From Bettongia penicillata ogilbyi (lineage: Eukaryota > Chordata > Mammalia > Diprotodontia > Potoroidae): a stretch of 64,000 nucleotides of DNA. The DNA is taken from the NCBI GenBank assembly GCA_023548195.1, contig JAJHZJ010000336.1:2770704-2834703 (forward strand), read 5' to 3'. A model generated the notes under the pieces. The model saw only the letters and a program-made list of their open reading frames with translations, was not told where the DNA came from and ran no database searches. Position 1 is the stretch's first letter; every line of letters begins with the position of its first letter. The position numbers and the translations under genes were made by a program. Below are positions 1-11,061 of this stretch, piece after piece.

Positions 1-1190
1 ACAGCAGAAATGATTTCTATACTTTGCACCTCATTTGATTTTATGTCTTTCCTTGTTATTTTGTTTCATTTAAAAATTACCAGGTAAAACTCCTTTTGAA
101 AAAACCCTGACTTTGCCCCAGTTAAGTGAAGATGTGTTTTATCCTCATAGAAACCAAGAATTTGGTATAATATGAATATCCCTAGAAGCAAAGTATGAGC
201 TAGAAGGCCAAACGCACTCTTGTGCTCCAGACAATACTGACCTTTTCAAGGTAAAAACCCCAAGTTGAAGAGTAAGTTGGGAATAAGTCGTTCCCTGGCT
301 GCCTAGGACCATCTCCTCACAGTTGTTTCCCCACTTTCTTCCATCTCCAGTCTCCACCCAAGATCTTTAAACACCTTAGAAAAGTCACCAATATTTCAAA
401 GTATGCTGGTGGGTAAAGGAAATCTTCTATTAAACTCCCCAAAACCTTTGCTTTATAATACCACAAACACTGGCATTTAATCAAATATCAAAACAACCTC
501 ATTTATCTAGAGTTCACTTCCTAGCAAAACATGGCCAAGAACCTGGAAAAAGGCAAAGAGAACAGCTCAAATATGATACCACAAAGTCATGTCAGGTCAC
601 TCATATAAGTGAGTCCATTGGGGGAACCCCTCCAGATACTATTCTAAAAGGCTTAACCATATGATTTGCCAAGTTGCCACAGATGAGAAGTAGCAAATTG
701 GAAATGAGTGGACTTTTAAGACCAGCATATTGATAGTAGGGAAAAGTGAGAAGGGCTATCAAAAGAAACAGAAAATTATAAAAACCAGATGAGGATGCTA
801 CTGAATTATAATAATATAGTACAGTAACTGAAGTCCCTACTTGATCATACCAAGAAAAAGTTAAATTATATTCAAATTCCTTTGCTTAAGGAGGCAGAGA
901 AGCATTTCGTACATCTTAGAAAGTAATATCTTTCTAACAAAATTGTTAAGATAAAATTTTAAAGTGTGGATACCTAAAAAGACCAATTTCAATTATATAG
1001 AAAATTAATTTCTGTGGAATGCAGCTTCACGAACCACAATGCCAGCTAAATGAGGCATTAGTGTACTTGAACTGGACTATGCTGGGTGTTCTTTACCTTA
1101 CAACTAGACTCTAGGAGGACAGGGCCTTTGCCTTGTTTTACATCTATGTAAACAGATGAGACCTAAAACTGAATGAATGTTCTACCAAAA
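1..1190. other. intronic sequence, nothing recognised
   Basis: AT-rich unique-looking sequence. No convincing open frame or repeat was recognised. Confidence 0.5.
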
Positions 1191-1194
1191 TAAC

Positions 1195-1599
1195 TAGGCT
1201 TTCTCTCCATTCCCTCTCCAGCTCTTCCCCACGCGTCCAAATCTGTCACTGAGTCCTTCTCTCCTTGAAGAAAAGTTTATTAGGTTGATGTTCCTCCTTG
1301 CTAAAGATCATACCATTACTTGTGCCCTTCTGTATCTTCTGGGTGGTTGCCCCTCCTCAACCAAGCTTCTCTCCCAACCTCCTTTCCTCATCTTTAAACT
1401 TCATCTACAGGCTTCTTCCCTGCAGATAAAAATATGTCCAAATCTCTCCCCTTCCAAAAAAACAAACAAACAAAATACACTCACACTTTCACTGATCCTG
1501 CCATTCTGTCAGGATATCATCCTATATCCCTCCTCCCCTTCAGAGTCAAATTCATAAGGGAAAAAAAATCTACATTCATTGTTTCTACTACTTCATCTC
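1195..1599 (+). repeat. L2-like LINE remnant (reverse transcriptase start region)
   Basis: Pyrimidine-rich sequence whose translation near 1525-1545 reads HPISLLP, resembling the conserved YRPISLLP-type motif at the start of L2/CR1 reverse transcriptases. Heavily decayed. A SINE lies immediately after it. Confidence 0.45.
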
Positions 1600-1912
1600 T
1601 AGCTAGATGGTGCAGTGGATAGAGCACCAGTGCAAGAGTCAGGAGGACATGAGTTCAAATCTCACCTCAGACACTTGACACTCACTAGCTGTGTGACTTT
1701 AGGCAAGTCACTTAACCCCAATTGCCTCACACTGGGTCATCTCCAGTCACCCTGATGAATATCTGGTCACTGGATTCAGATGGCTCTGGAGGAGAAGTGA
1801 GGCTGGTGACCTGCACAGCCCTCCCTCACTCAAAAAAAAAGTCAAGTGCAAGTCATGTCATTATTTCTCTTATGGCATGGTCTTCTTCAGCAACAAAGGA
1901 TGAACCCAGACA
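1600..1912 (+). mobile_element. marsupial tRNA-derived SINE with RTE-like tail
   Basis: The head contains a Pol III A-box-like TGGTGCAGTGGAT and a B box GAGTTCAAATCTC at 1651-1663. The tail (about 1735-1912) is the marsupial GTGACCTGCACAGCCCTCCC segment ending with ACAAAGGATGAA. That ending resembles the 3' end of the RTE LINE copies elsewhere in the window, which suggests RTE-driven mobilisation. Confidence 0.85.
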
Positions 1913-2019
1913 CTTATTCCCTTGTAATCTGGCTTCTGACCTTTCCACTTGAGGGAAACTGCTCTCTCCAGGAACACTACCAGTCTCTTTCTTAACTGTG
2001 GAATCTGATAGGACAACAG

Positions 2020-2252
2020 CATCCCACTGTATTCATATACCATAATCTGTTCAGCCATTCCTCAATTAGAGACTTGCTACTAGAAAAAAAGCTGCTACAA
2101 ATATTTTTGTACATATGGGTCTCTTTCCTCTTTCTTTGATCTATTTGTGATACAGGCCTAGTAGTAGCATCACTGAGTCAAAGGGCACGAACAGTTTAGT
2201 AACTTTGGGGGTAATATGCCAAATTATTTCCAAAGTTCCACCAACAGTTGAA
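2020..2252 (-). repeat. L1 3'-end fragment
   Basis: Reverse complement of the marsupial L1 segment that reads GGGAATGGCTGAACAA in sense. Recognised by GTTCAGCCATTCC near 2050 and by the AAATATTTTTGTACAT segment that follows. Confidence 0.75.
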
Positions 2253-2264
2253 GCTAAAGTTTTT

Positions 2265-2690
2265 AAGAAGCGGGAGTAAGGAGACAGTGTATTCTAGGCA
2301 TACAGTACAGCCCATGCAAGACTATGAAGGCAGAAGATGAAATATCAAGTTTGAGGTATAGCAAGTTGACCAATTTGACTAAAAAGTAACGTGTAAAGAA
2401 AAGTAATCAGAAATGGATTTAGAAATGTAGGCTGCAGCCAGACAGTGAATGACTCTGAGCATCAAGCTAAGAGGTCTGTGTTGCCTAGAGGCAATAAAGA
2501 ACCACTAAAGGCTCTCCAACAGAAAGTGACATAGTCAAAACCTGGGCTTTTGGAAAATATTTTGACACATTTATGGAGGGTGAATCAGAGAGATGAGAAA
2601 TTGGAAGTTCGGAAACCAATAATGAAGCTCTTGCAATTTTCCAGGGAAGAAATGATGATGGTGGCTGTGTAAAAGAAGTGGAACAGATGG
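2265..2690 (-). repeat. L2 fragment
   Basis: Diverged antisense copy of the L2 ORF2 3' region. It shows the pattern of an N-ACCACTAAAG-like segment, GTGACATAGTC and the downstream purine-rich stretch, as in the clearer copies at 42 and 59 kb. Confidence 0.55.
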
Positions 2691-2839
2691 ATACAGGAGA
2701 TGCTGTGGAAGAAGAACTGACAAAACTTGCCAACTAAGTGGATATGGAGAAAGGAAGGGAAAGAAGAGGAGGAAGAAGAAAAGAAAGAAAAAAAGATCCA
2801 GAACATTAGGAGGCAGCATGGGATTGTGAGGCAAAAGTA

Positions 2840-3000
2840 CTGACTGGAGGCAGAGAACCTGCTTTCCAATCCTGGCTCTTTCCCCTCACTATATATGTGA
2901 ATTTGGAGAAGTCACAATCTCCTGGGCAGGTCCTTGATCTATAAAATGCGGGGATGGTCTCTGAGATATCTTCTGGTCCTAGAGCTACGATCTTATGAAC
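2840..3000 (+). repeat. MIR/THER1-type SINE
   Basis: Contains the core order of a diverged TGTGAATTTGGAGAAGTCAC, then CTATAAAATGCGGGGATGG and a terminal TCCTAGAGCTACGATC, typical of MIR-derived SINEs. Confidence 0.65.
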
Positions 3001-4310
3001 CCAAATATATGGAGCAGGACATGGATTGTAATTTGGTCCATTCTAGTTTTCAGGGCATCCGTTGCTTGGAGAAGGTTTTGAACATCCAGTGTCAAACTAT
3101 CACTTCCCTCTCCAATTCTTTCTCCCATTGCTTGCACTTGTTTTCCATTTTTTTCCTCTATCACTCTCATTTCATTTATAAAAATATTTTAAACTCTTTT
3201 TAAAAAAAAACTTTTGTTTCATCTCTTCCAAGATTCCTAGTTAAATTTGTGTCCAAGAGATGTTTTCCTTTGAGGCTTTGCTTATAGAGGGCTTGGAATC
3301 ACTGTATCTTTAGCGTGTCATCATCATAATCACTTTTGATCATGGGATTCTTTTTTTGTTTGCTCATTCTTTCAACCTATTTCTTGACTTTGGATTTTAT
3401 GTTAGGGCTGAGTACTGTGAACTTCTGGTGGAAACGTCTGACCTGATCCTGCTACTGCTTTCTTGGAGTGTTGAGTATTGTGTTATTCCAAAATCTCTGG
3501 GAGAGCTTGGGCTAGGGATGTGCTCTAATCCAGGGCAAAGTCTGACTGCTGGCCCCCTGGTCTGCACTTTGAAGTTCCTGAGCTGGGAGTGGGTCTGAGC
3601 AGCATTTCTACAGGCTGGCCTCATTTGCAATTTCAGTAGAATACTGCTGGACTCTATCGGCCACTATTAGCCCGCTGGAAAGCTCCGCTGATCTATGGTA
3701 ATTAAACTGTAGGCTTCCCTTTGGTCCAGGACTCCTGCCCTGGTTACTCCTCTGCAGTCTTCTGACTGGCTTGGCAGCTAGAACTGGGATCCCCTTCTAT
3801 TTCTGAAATCAGAGCCACACAGCCTTTGATTCTGAAATTGCTTCTTGCTTGGTGCTTAGCCTAGGGCCTGAGACCACTACTCATCCTGGAATACCATCCC
3901 TAGGTGCAGGTATCCTCCTCAATCTACCCTGGTGTGTGACCTGAAACCAGGTAGCATGCAATAGGGCTACCAGATGGCAGCTTTTTTTTTTGCACCCTAC
4001 ACAACTCTAAGAACCTCCATATTTGGTTAGGGACCTCTTCTTGCCCTGGTAAAAAGCCCCCATCTCTGCTGGAAACTTCCACACAGTGCACTCTTGGCCA
4101 AAACCATCCCAGTATTTGCAGAACTCTGTCTCCCTATGCCAATCCAGGCTAGAAAATGACTTATTGTGATTTTTTCCTTAGATTTCCCAGTAAGGGGGGC
4201 CTAATATGTTTCCTAGTAGTTTAAAGGGATTGGGAGGAGAGGGAGAGTATTGATAAGCTGGCTGTACTTCTTTCTTCTACTTCATGATCTTGGCTCTTCC
4301 TCCCCTTTAA
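3001..4310 (-). repeat. probable L1 5' end with ORF1 start
   Basis: On the minus strand the sequence begins near 4310 with GAGCCAAGATCATGAAGTAG, which resembles the start of marsupial L1 5' UTRs. It runs to a short open frame at 2985-3170 rich in Glu, Lys and Gln, like the coiled-coil part of L1 ORF1. Assigned from resemblance only. Confidence 0.4.
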
Positions 4311-4395
4311 ATTTTTAGTTACAAGGAAGTACTCCATATGAGGAGTAGGAATACATTAGATGTAAGTAATGTAAAAAACCAAAAGATATCAATAG
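4311..4395 (+). repeat. L1 3'-tail fragment (AAAAGATATCAATA type)
   Basis: Ends with GTAATGTAAAAAACCAAAAG followed by ATATCAATA and an A/T-rich tail. The same tail occurs at 21.3, 22.3 and 23.6-23.9 kb. Confidence 0.55.
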
Positions 4396-4782
4396 ACATT
4401 TATTTTAAACAAGAGTGAAGTACAGCAGGACAAAAAGGTGAGGTAAGATCTATAAAAGGAAGTAACATAGAAATTGGATAGAAAAGAGACCTAAAACCAA
4501 TATTTCAAAAGATTTTACCTCAAAAGGACACAAAGAAACTAAAGAAGGAATACGACTGTAGTTCACAAATCAGAGAACAAAATTTCAGAATAGACTGGAT
4601 TATATTTTGTTAGCAATCAACTGGTCAGATCTCAATTTTAGTTAGAATTTGTAGAGTCCACTAGTTCTTAGGATAGGTAGAAAAATCAAATGAGGCATTA
4701 AAACAAAACAGTTTTCTATTCTGAGATTAATTTAAGATTAGATACCTCCCTTTAAAAGCAAGTTAAGACTATCTAAGTAACT
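4396..4782. other. intronic sequence, nothing recognised
   Basis: A-rich sequence between two L1 3' fragments. No gene or repeat recognised. Confidence 0.4.
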
Positions 4783-5010
4783 GCAACATTGTGGGAGGAC
4801 TTTGATAGCAATGAAAAGATCTAAGACAACTCCAAAAGACTCATGATGGAAAATATTATCCACATCTAGAAAAAGAACTATTGAGTCTGAATGTACATCG
4901 AAGTCTACTATTTGCCCTCTCTTTTTTTATTTCTTCTTTCTTGTGGTTTCTCCCATTGGTTCTAATTCTTCTTTACAACATGACTAATGGGAAAAAATTT
5001 TTAAAAGATT
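4783..5010 (+). repeat. L1 3'-end fragment
   Basis: Marsupial L1 3' sequence with ACTCATGATGGAAAATATTA and a following AGAAAAAGAACTATTGAGTC segment, then TCTTTACAACATGACTAATG. Confidence 0.8.
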
Positions 5011-5470
5011 ATCCAAAAGAAATATTGAATAAAACAAGGCAATTTTGGCCTATGTCAAAATATCACTGGTTCTTATTTATAATCTTTATAAAACAGAAAT
5101 TTTTTTGTGGCATTCTTCCAATATTAAATAATTCACCATTCTAACAACCACAACAGAAAATATAAAGAACTGGATTCCATCTTTGGAAACCTAGAGAACC
5201 AGATTTAAGACTTGACACTCTCACATGTAAAGTTATCCTGAAAATTTCACATTTTAACTTATTAGGTACTGAAGTTCCACACAAAGATATTTACTAGTGT
5301 AAGTATCTCTAACGATGTTATTAACATTACTTGGGCCTAAAAATAAACCTCTACTTATATTATTTGTTTGTGACCAGTTACTCTCCAAAACAGGTTCAAA
5401 TAACTACTCCTTTCTTACCATCAGACCATACAATATTAAAATGACATGAAAAAGTCCCATTACACCACAA
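5011..5470. other. intronic sequence, nothing recognised
   Basis: AT-rich sequence between the L1 fragment and the provirus target SINE. No feature recognised. Confidence 0.4.
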
Positions 5471-5504
5471 GGAACTTTGTGGTACAACAGAAAGAATATT
5501 GGAC
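5471..5504 (+). repeat. MIR-like SINE, left part (provirus target)
   Basis: The segment ending AGAATATTGGAC continues logically into 13041 onward once the provirus is skipped. Together they form the 5' half of a MIR-like element. Confidence 0.6.
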
Positions 5505-5858
5505 TGTAAGGGGGCTAGGAACTCTTGGACTCCATTGTAGGACCACACCCACGGTGCCTTGAACTAATGGCATCTGAGGCAGGACCACTGCCCTTGTTTT
5601 TCTCCTGGAGTTTGGGGAAAGTGGGTAATCACGAGCTGGACAGAGGAGAATGCGGAGCAGGGGTTGGAGGAGTAGATTTGACCTTCAAAGGGATTGGCTG
5701 AAGGGCATAATTCACAAGGCTATTATGTTATAAATAATGCTGCTTCACTGATAATAAAGAAGTTGCCTTACACCTTGCCTCCTACCCTATTCATTGCCTC
5801 CTGAGAACAGCATAGGGTCTTGCTGGGCAAGACCCCCAACTCAGAGAGGAAACTCACA
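5505..5858 (+). repeat. 5' LTR
   Basis: 354 bases beginning TGTAAG and ending ACTCACA, matched by the 3' LTR. A TATA-like TTATAAATA lies near 5728 and AATAAA at 5753-5758, so R must be short. U5 runs from there to the primer binding site. Confidence 0.92.
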
Positions 5859-5862
5859 TTTT

Positions 5863-5880
5863 TGGCGCCCAACGTGGGGC
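5863..5880 (+). other. primer binding site, tRNA-Lys(1,2) type
   Basis: TGGCGCCCAACGTGGGGC starts four bases after the 5' LTR. It is complementary to the 3' end of lysine tRNA (1,2 type), the primer used by MMTV- and MPMV-like betaretroviruses and by HERV-K-type elements. Confidence 0.92.
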
Positions 5881-6059
5881 AGAAGAAGCCCCTCATACCT
5901 TGTGAGCCTCCTCGTCATTGGACGGGAAAGGACAGATCTGGAGGTGCGCAGCCGGACCAATCACAAGAGAACAAAGAAATCAGCTCACGTATTGTGAGTC
6001 TCCAGGAGCAACCTGAAGGGTTAAGTATCCTTCAGAGAGGTAAGAAAAAATTTCTTATC

Positions 6060-7669
6060 ATGGGGCAAACAGCCTTTGTCACAGAAATATCCAATATGGA
6101 TACTTTCATGTGGATCATATATAAGATCATTAAGAGGCAAGGCTGCACAGTGCAGCTTACAAAGATAAGACAGTTTACAGAGACAGTACAAGTAACAACC
6201 CCCTGGGTCAGCCAGAAACCTCCGGTAACACATTGGAGGCTTGGATAATAGTAGGAGAGCAATTGATAGAGTATGATCTCTCTAACCCCGGGAAGGTTGA
6301 TCCAGGAGCCTTTTTAAAGTATAATCTCATAAAGACGGGGTTAGAGGAAGAACAGGGAGGAAGTAGTCGGCAACCTCATACCTTTTCACTTGCTACTCAG
6401 ACCACTCCGGGAATTTCAGGACGGAGTTCCCCTGTTCAGTGTTCACTTTATCCTGAACTTTCCCCATTCAGAGAAAAAAACTGAAGACCTAATTATAAGG
6501 AGGATCATGTGCAATCCTTATTAAGTGCTATAAAACCTCTCACTCTCTGAATTAATCAATTGGCTGATGAGAGCGCAAAACCAAAAGCTTGAACTAAGAA
6601 AGTCCCTGGAGAGTGAAAAGACCCTAATAGTAAGAGCCCTGTGAGCAACCCCAGCCAACAAAAGGAGGGAGTAGGTTCCTCCCTCCAGCAAATGATCAAA
6701 AAAATGCTCATTAAGGGAGAAAACTTACATGATTTATTCCCGGGAGAGGGAATATTCCTGGAGGAAGAGGAAGATGATCCAGAGAATCAGGGTCAGAGAC
6801 AAAGAGTTAGAAGACATAGCTCTATAGCCCCTCGTCTTATTCAAGATTTTAAAAAGGGGGTAACTGAATATGGACCAAAATCTCCCTATGTAAAACTACA
6901 GCTAAAGTCATTGGCTGCTTATGTTTTGACATTCAAACATTACTGACTCCTGGGGGCAGGCTGTTCAATGGCTTGCTTTATTCTGAGGCATGCGAAAGGA
7001 TGGCTTTACACTGTAATCCTGATAATCCACAAAATGCCCAGTGATATTATGAACTATTGTTTGGGTTGGGAAATTTTTTAACTGATCAACAACAGATAAC
7101 CCACCTGATAGAAACATATGAAAGGACTGCCACCTGTGCAGAGGCAGCTTGGGACAAGGTTCCAGTGGCAGGGCAAACCACTGGTCAATTCACAAACGTA
7201 AGACAAAAACAAGGGGAGTCCTTTGTTGATTTCTGTGCCAGAGTACAGGAAGCCACAGTCAGAGCTATGGGGGAGGTAGAAGGAACACAGATAGTAATAA
7301 AAGAAATCCTGAGAAGTAACTGTTCTACAGACTGTAAGAAGGCCATGCTGGGGTTACGCAAAGATGCTGGCATGGAGGAGATGATACAGAGATGTGAACA
7401 GGTGGGCTCTTGAGGTTTTCTCCAATTCATTAAAAATGGAAATGCACAATCAACAGTGGAAGTGTTTCAAATGTGGAAAGATGGGGCATTTTTGGAGAGA
7501 TTGTTATTCTGGAAGAAGAGATGGTCGGACGACTCCAACGGTGCGGTCATGCACCACGTGACCTAAGACCCCTTGTCCTAAATGTAAAAAATCTGGATAC
7601 TGGGAGCCAGAATGCAGATTCAAAGGAGCCTCATCCCAGCCTTTAAATGGGTTTGTGGGCCACCCATAG
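6060..7669 (+). pseudogene. gag: gag remnant (matrix, capsid, nucleocapsid), frame-broken
   Basis: Structural polyprotein of the provirus. It starts with an ATG at 6060 giving MGQ, a myristoylation-type N-terminus. The matrix part changes frame near 6235-6248. A downstream acidic linker and the capsid start are open at 6641-6946, and a further frame change precedes the capsid C-terminus at 7057-7413, which carries the major homology region near 7200-7245. The nucleocapsid has two knuckles. The first (7463-7504) is an intact CCHC. In the second (7574-7615) the histidine position is tyrosine. The frame of the second knuckle ends at TAG 7667-7669, after a -1 frameshift site. At least three frame changes and several stops make it non-functional. 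Confidence 0.88.
7642..7648 (+). promoter_or_regulatory. gag-pro -1 ribosomal frameshift site (T TTA AAT)
   Basis: The heptamer TTTAAAT has the X XXY YYZ form and sits in the correct register relative to the nucleocapsid knuckles (codons CCT TTA AAT). A -1 slip enters exactly the frame that encodes the dUTPase and protease. The gag stop follows 18 bases later. I did not verify the stimulatory downstream structure. Confidence 0.65.
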
Positions 7670-8385
7670 TCCCCAGAACAATGATGGGACAAATCATCCC
7701 CTTGAACCTGGGATTTACGGACCCAATACACACAGTTGGCAGCCACAAGGCCTCCTACCAGATTATAAATGTTAAGAGTGCATTAGATTTTCTTGTATCT
7801 CCACTCATGACAGCGAGGGTACCCATCTGTCCCCCACTGATGATTGCAGAATGATAATTAGGCCTTTTGCTAGCCACTGCATACCAGTATATGGGATTAT
7901 ATCCTTTAATACATGTTATAACTGATACAAGAGACAAAATTCCTATGATAAACAGCAACACCATAGATGTGTTTGTGAATAAAGGACAGATCATAGCACA
8001 GGTTTTGATTTTTGACCAAGAAATTCCCTCACAAGCAGCTGCCATGTTCACTCAAACCGTTCAAAATAATAGGCCTATGTGTACCATCTGCATAGAGGGC
8101 AGAAACTTCACAGGGCTATTGGACACGGGGGCAGATAGGACAGCTATCCCCTGAGCACAATGGCTCCCCTCTTGGCCTTTAGAGGAAGCCAATGGGAACT
8201 TAACCTGAATAGGGGGTGTCCAAAGTACCTTAGTTTCCACCCAACCATTAATATGGAGGTTTGAAGGAAAACAGGGGATTATTTATCCCTATGGAGTTTC
8301 TAATTTACCAGTTATCTTGTGGGGAAGAGATTTATTACAAGAATTGGGCTTAGTTATCACCACTAACCTTCAGGATTTTGGATAG
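7643..8385 (+). pseudogene. pro: pro remnant: dUTPase domain followed by aspartic protease
   Basis: A single frame (codons phased with 7648) runs through this region with several in-frame stops, including adjacent TGA TAA at 7852-7857, TGA at 8152, another TGA near 8203 and TAG at 8383. The first half resembles a retroviral dUTPase, with a late motif VNKGQIIAQVLIF near 7970-8010. The second half has the protease active-site motif LLDTGAD near 8110-8133 and the terminal GRDLL motif near 8325. A dUTPase fused upstream of protease is characteristic of betaretroviruses. Because all stops are in the same frame, this region decayed by point changes rather than indels. Confidence 0.85.
8373..8379 (+). 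promoter_or_regulatory. pro-pol -1 ribosomal frameshift site (G GAT TTT)
   Basis: GGATTTT lies in the codon register CAG GAT TTT GGA TAG of the pro frame. A -1 slip places translation in the frame that opens reverse transcriptase from 8385. The pro stop is four bases after the heptamer. The related G GAU UUA is the known MMTV pro-pol site. Confidence 0.65.
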
Positions 8386-10966
8386 GGGCCACTATTAATG
8401 AAAGGGCAACCCCTACTGTACCACCCATCCATTGGAAGGATGATACCCCGCTATGGGTAGAACAGTAGCCCCTAATACAAGAGAAGGTGGTTGCCCTAAA
8501 GGATATAGTTAATGAACAGTTAAATAAGGGACATATTGAACCATCAACTAGCCCCTGGAATTCACCAGTATTTTGTATAAAGAAAAAAATCAGGAAAATG
8601 GAGAATGCTAACAGATCTCCAAAAGGTTAATCACCAAATGCATTCCATGGGAGCCTTACAACCTGGTCTCCCTTCTCCTAATATGATACCTGAAAAGAAT
8701 AAGTTACGGATTATAGATATTAAAGACTGCTTTTACAGTATCCCTTTACAACCTCAGGATTCCCTTAGATTTGCCTTTTCTATACCTTCCATAAATTTAC
8801 AAGCTCCTATGGAGAGATTTCAATGGAAAGTTCTCCCCCAATATCCCAACAATGTGCCAATGGTATGTCCATCAAATTTTAAAGCCTATTAGAGAGAAAT
8901 ACACACGGGCTATTATATGGCTGATATATGGATGATTGTACATTATATGGATGATATCCTAGCCTCTCATCCTGATGAACATGTTTTAGAAATCATTCTG
9001 GCTGATACTGTTGCAGCTTTACAAAGACAAGGCCTTCAAGTGGACCCAGAAAAAATTCAGAGAACTAATTCATATCAGTACTTAGGGTTTCAAATCATAC
9101 CACATACCATGGAATTAAAACCACCAATCACTGATATCACTCAAATTAAGACTTTAAATGATTCTCAAAAATTATTAGGAGATATACAATGGCTCCGATC
9201 TAGGCTTCAAATAACCACTCAATAGCTTTTACCTTTTATTAAAGGGCCCCTCTGATTTACAATCTCCTAGAAAATGGACAAAAGATGCTACTGAGGCCAT
9301 TAAGAGCATCCAGCAAGCTATTATAACCCAATCCACTGCTCGTTATAATCCTGAACAAGAAGTACAAATTTCTGTTTTATATACTCTTTATATACCCACT
9401 GCTATAATTCACCAAAATCAAAAGATCCTCGAGTGGGTGCATTTGTCAACACCTATATGCAGAACCCTTAATATTTATTCTAATTTAGTAGCACAATTAA
9501 TATGGAAAGCTAAAGAAAGGGTCATCACGCTTCTAGGCAAAGAACCTTCCCTAGTATTCACTTCTTATTCGACTCAACAAATCCAGAAATGCATACAAAC
9601 AGATGTGAATTGGCAGGTTTTAGTTAATATAAACTTTCAATATGGCTCATCAGTCATATTTGTCAAAATTGGACTGAGTGGCCTTGGTCCTGGGGAAATA
9701 CAATAAAAAAGGCACCAGTTCAGGGTTACAATGTCTTTACAGATGCAACAAAGGCAGGAAGAGCTTCAATATATGCTCCTCAATTGAATATTATGAATGT
9801 ATATAACACCCAAAAGAATGAGTTATTTGCTGTTATTCAAGCTCTAGGGATTATTGAACCTATTAATTCTATTACTGACAGTAAATATGTTTCAGCCCTA
9901 ATGATATATATTGAAGAGGCATTTATTCCCCCATGACATGATGATATTTCTCAATTACTCATGGAATTAAAAGGTACTATCCGACAATGGCATTTTCCTG
10001 CCTATGTTACTTACATTAGGTCACACACTAATTTACCTGATCCATTGGCACAAGGCAATGCCATTGCTGATTCTATTCTTACATTCCCAGTTATACAAGC
10101 ATGGCATGCACATAATAATTTCATATTTCTGCTTGATCCCTATGGTATTTATATAATATCTCTAAAGCTGAGGCATGTAACATTGTCAAATCATGTACCC
10201 AGTGTGTTCCTTTTCAACCACAACCCCACAATACTGCCTTTTGGAAAATCGTAGGCACGGGTCCCAAAGTCCTTTGGCAAATGGACATCACTCATGTGAC
10301 ATCCATGTTTCCATAGATACCTTTTCTGGATTCCTGATGGCTACGATCAGGAGAGCACAATCAGGAGAGTCCTATAAAGATGTTGTAAGCTATTTACTGT
10401 CCTGCTTTGCTCATCATGGCGTTCCTTCTTTTAAGACTGACAATGGTCCAGCCTACACATCAAAGGCTTTTCAAAAGTTTGTACAGGAATTTTCCATTAA
10501 ACATTCAACACATATCCCTTATAGTCCCCAGGGACAAACTTGTAGAATAGGCCAATAGGATGTTAAAAACTGTCTTTCAAAAACAAAAAGGGGGAGTAAT
10601 AGGCCAATCCGTGATGTCTATATTACATCAAGCTTTACATACTATTATTTCTTGAAAATGGATGATAAAAGCCTGACTCCAGCTATGAAATTTTTAGTAA
10701 AGACAAAGGATAAGGCCTCAAAAAGGCCTTTGCATACAGGCATACACCCTCAAAAGCACATGAAGGTCATGTGGAAAAATCATGAGGGACAATGGAAAGG
10801 ACCGGTAGAGGTACGAATGAAAGGTCCAGCTATGTTTGTGTTTTTTCAGATGGGGAAGAAATCTGGGTCCCGGAGAGGAACATTAGAACCATTAACAGCA
10901 ACAATGGAGCAGATGACAATTCACAACAAAGAACGCTGCAGCACGAAGAAGAGGTCCCAAGGCTGA
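8376..10966 (+). pseudogene. pol: pol remnant (reverse transcriptase, RNase H, integrase)
   Basis: Replication enzymes of the provirus. The RT N-terminus is read from 8385 until a frame change in the A-rich run near 8582-8595. RT palm sequence continues at 8605-9225, with a TAG at 8890, and the catalytic YMDD is intact at 8944-8955. The connection region (9230-9720) is broken. RNase H shows its D, E and D positions between 9730 and 9900, with a TGA near 9935. The integrase zinc-binding cysteines (CTQC, about 10187-10200) are in a different frame from the core. The core keeps aspartates near 10284 and 10440 (TDNGPAYTS). The catalytic glutamate codon lies in a shifted frame followed by TAG. A C-terminal integrase domain is open at 10652-10966. 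Not functional. Confidence 0.88.
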
Positions 10967-11061
10967 CGTAGACAGAGGAAGCAGTTCTGCCAGACCTTTA
11001 TCTTGCTCCTAACGCAACTTAAGTTGGTGACATCTGCTCCAGCAACACCAGAACTACAAAT

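Noticed and set aside
1600..1670. Possible tRNA gene from A and B boxes
   Set aside because: The boxes belong to a tRNA-derived SINE; a cloverleaf and acceptor stem are not maintained and the 3' part is SINE-specific.
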